Shown here: in pieces, positions 5,262 to 6,153 of the stretch
Layout: every line of letters begins with the position of its first letter
How positions within the stretch are numbered: the first letter of the stretch is position 1
DNA from: Thiobacillus sp.
GTDB lineage: Bacteria; Pseudomonadota; Gammaproteobacteria; Burkholderiales; Thiobacillaceae
DNA length: 6,153 nucleotides
Direction of reading: 5' to 3'
NCBI GenBank assembly: GCA_018780025.1
Contig: JADMKH010000209.1
Coordinates: forward strand, 1-6,153
Made by a program: the position numbers and the translations under genes
Notes under the pieces: model-generated
Told to the model about the DNA's origin: nothing
Databases searched by the model: none
Seen by the model: only the letters and a program-made list of their open reading frames with translations

Positions 5262-6104
5262 ATGGCAACGGAATACGCTTCCTCGGGCGAATACATCAAG
5301 CACCACCTGCAAAACCTGACCTATGGACAGCATGTGGATGGCACTTGGGGCTTTGCCCACGGCGCAGCAGAGGCAAAAGCCATGGGCTTCTGGGCGATCA
5401 ACGTCGACAGCATGCTGTTTTCGATTGGGCTTGGCGTGTTGTTCCTCTTCTTTTTCCGCATGGCGGCCAAAAAAGCCACCGTCGGGGTGCCTGCAGGCCT
5501 GCAGAACTTCGTCGAGTGGATAGTCGAGTTCATCGACCATTCTGTACGCGGTTCTTTCTCCGCAAAAAATGCGATGGTGGCGCCGCTCGCGCTGACCGTG
5601 TTCGTCTGGGTATTCCTGATGAACGCGATGGACCTCATCCCGGTTGACTGGCTGCCCTATGCGGCCACCATGGCGGGCGTGCCGTATCTTAAAGTGGTGC
5701 CGTCGACCGACCCTAACGTAACCTTTGGCATGTCGCTGTCGATTTTCTTCCTGGTGCTCTATTACAGCGTCAAGATGAAAGGCGCAGGCGGCTTCTTCTC
5801 TGAACTGGCGTTTCAGCCATTCCCCAAGTTCCTGTTCCCGGTCAACCTGTTGCTCGAAGGCGTGGGGCTGATCGCCAAGCCGATTTCGCTTGCCCTGCGG
5901 CTGTTCGGCAACATGTACGCCGGCGAAATGATCTTCATCCTGATTGCTCTGATGTTTGGCGGCAGCTGGATGCTGGCGCTGTTCGGCGGTGCGTTGCAGT
6001 GGGCGTGGGCGGTGTTCCACATCCTCATCATCACGCTGCAGGCTTTCATCTTCATGACGCTGACCATTGTGTATCTGGACATGGCGCACGCCGAGCATCA
6101 TTAA
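5262..6104 (+). CDS. atpB: F1Fo ATP synthase subunit a (AtpB)
   Basis: Integral membrane proton-channel subunit of Fo; it carries protons past the rotating c ring. The 280-residue product is near the usual length (271 in E. coli). The N-terminus SGEYIKHHLQNLTYG (8-22) is typical of proteobacterial a subunits. Hydrophobic segments lie at about 50-66, 104-126, 155-170, 190-212, 222-245 and 249-273. The essential arginine is Arg213 in ISLALRLFGNMYAGE (208-222), equivalent to E. coli Arg210. Asn217, Glu222, His253 and Gln260 match E. coli Asn214, Glu219, His245 and Gln252. ATG 5262 is chosen because MATEYASSGEYIKHH fits relatives; the in-frame TTG at 5247 adds nothing recognisable. No Shine-Dalgarno is visible, and the ATG follows an AT-rich leader just after a strong hairpin. 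The next gene, beyond the window, should be atpE. Confidence 0.97.
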   Translation: MATEYASSGEYIKHHLQNLTYGQHVDGTWGFAHGAAEAKAMGFWAINVDSMLFSIGLGVLFLFFFRMAAKKATVGVPAGLQNFVEWIVEFIDHSVRGSFSAKNAMVAPLALTVFVWVFLMNAMDLIPVDWLPYAATMAGVPYLKVVPSTDPNVTFGMSLSIFFLVLYYSVKMKGAGGFFSELAFQPFPKFLFPVNLLLEGVGLIAKPISLALRLFGNMYAGEMIFILIALMFGGSWMLALFGGALQWAWAVFHILIITLQAFIFMTLTIVYLDMAHAEHH

Positions 6105-6153
6105 TAATTTTTGGTTTCCTGTTTTAATTTCAACTTCACTTTTTATTCTTAGG
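6105..6153 (+). promoter_or_regulatory. T-rich leader before the expected atpE
   Basis: These 49 bases after the atpB stop contain only 12 G or C and several T-runs (6106-6110 counting its lead-in, 6118-6121, 6140-6144), in sharp contrast with the GC-rich genes. The window ends in TTAGG, which may begin a Shine-Dalgarno. In E. coli a U/A-rich stretch before atpE acts as a translational enhancer, matching the high c-subunit demand, and a similar role is plausible here. I see no stable hairpin before the T-runs, so a terminator is unlikely. Confidence 0.45.

Noticed and set aside
5244..6101. 285-codon open frame exactly opposite atpB
   Set aside because: It mirrors atpB almost end to end; its His/Gln/Glu-rich composition is what antisense reading of hydrophobic codons gives.

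Overview
This window is a compact core-chromosome segment with all genes on the + strand. It reads as betaproteobacterial, perhaps from the Nitrosomonadales/Thiobacillus-Sulfuricella side. The coding DNA is GC-rich, and the order mnmG-rsmG-parA-parB-atpI-atpB is the usual origin-proximal arrangement in that class. The family assignments rest on clear protein motifs. The placement below class level is an impression from protein wording, not a search.

Layout: the 3' end of an ABC-F ATPase gene (uup, cut by the window edge) stops at 380. A 102-base gap follows, holding a GC-rich hairpin, a near-perfect chromosomal parS site (425-440) and a weak sigma70-type promoter. Next come mnmG (483-2396), rsmG (2393-3034), parA (3031-3822) and parB (3822-4673). 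Each overlaps the next by 1 to 4 bases, so they very probably form one translationally coupled operon. A 122-base gap then carries two inverted repeats and the likely promoter of the ATP synthase operon. It is followed by atpI (4796-5167), a 94-base highly structured gap, and atpB (5262-6104). The window closes in a T-rich leader that should belong to atpE, just outside the window.

Function: the first operon joins translation quality (MnmG modifies tRNA wobble uridines, RsmG methylates 16S rRNA) to chromosome segregation (ParA ATPase and ParB CTPase, which loads at parS). The ParB target lies at the head of the operon that encodes ParB, so autoregulation is possible. The second operon begins the F1Fo ATP synthase: AtpI helps c-ring assembly and AtpB is the proton-channel a subunit.

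I see no mobile element, CRISPR array, tRNA or rRNA gene, and no candidate for an undescribed multi-gene system. The points worth a second look are in the gaps: the parS site next to a promoter, promoters lying almost on top of start codons that lack a Shine-Dalgarno sequence, a perfect 15-bp hairpin between atpI and atpB, an operator-like repeat over the atpI -35 region, and an A7 tract at the mnmG/rsmG junction.
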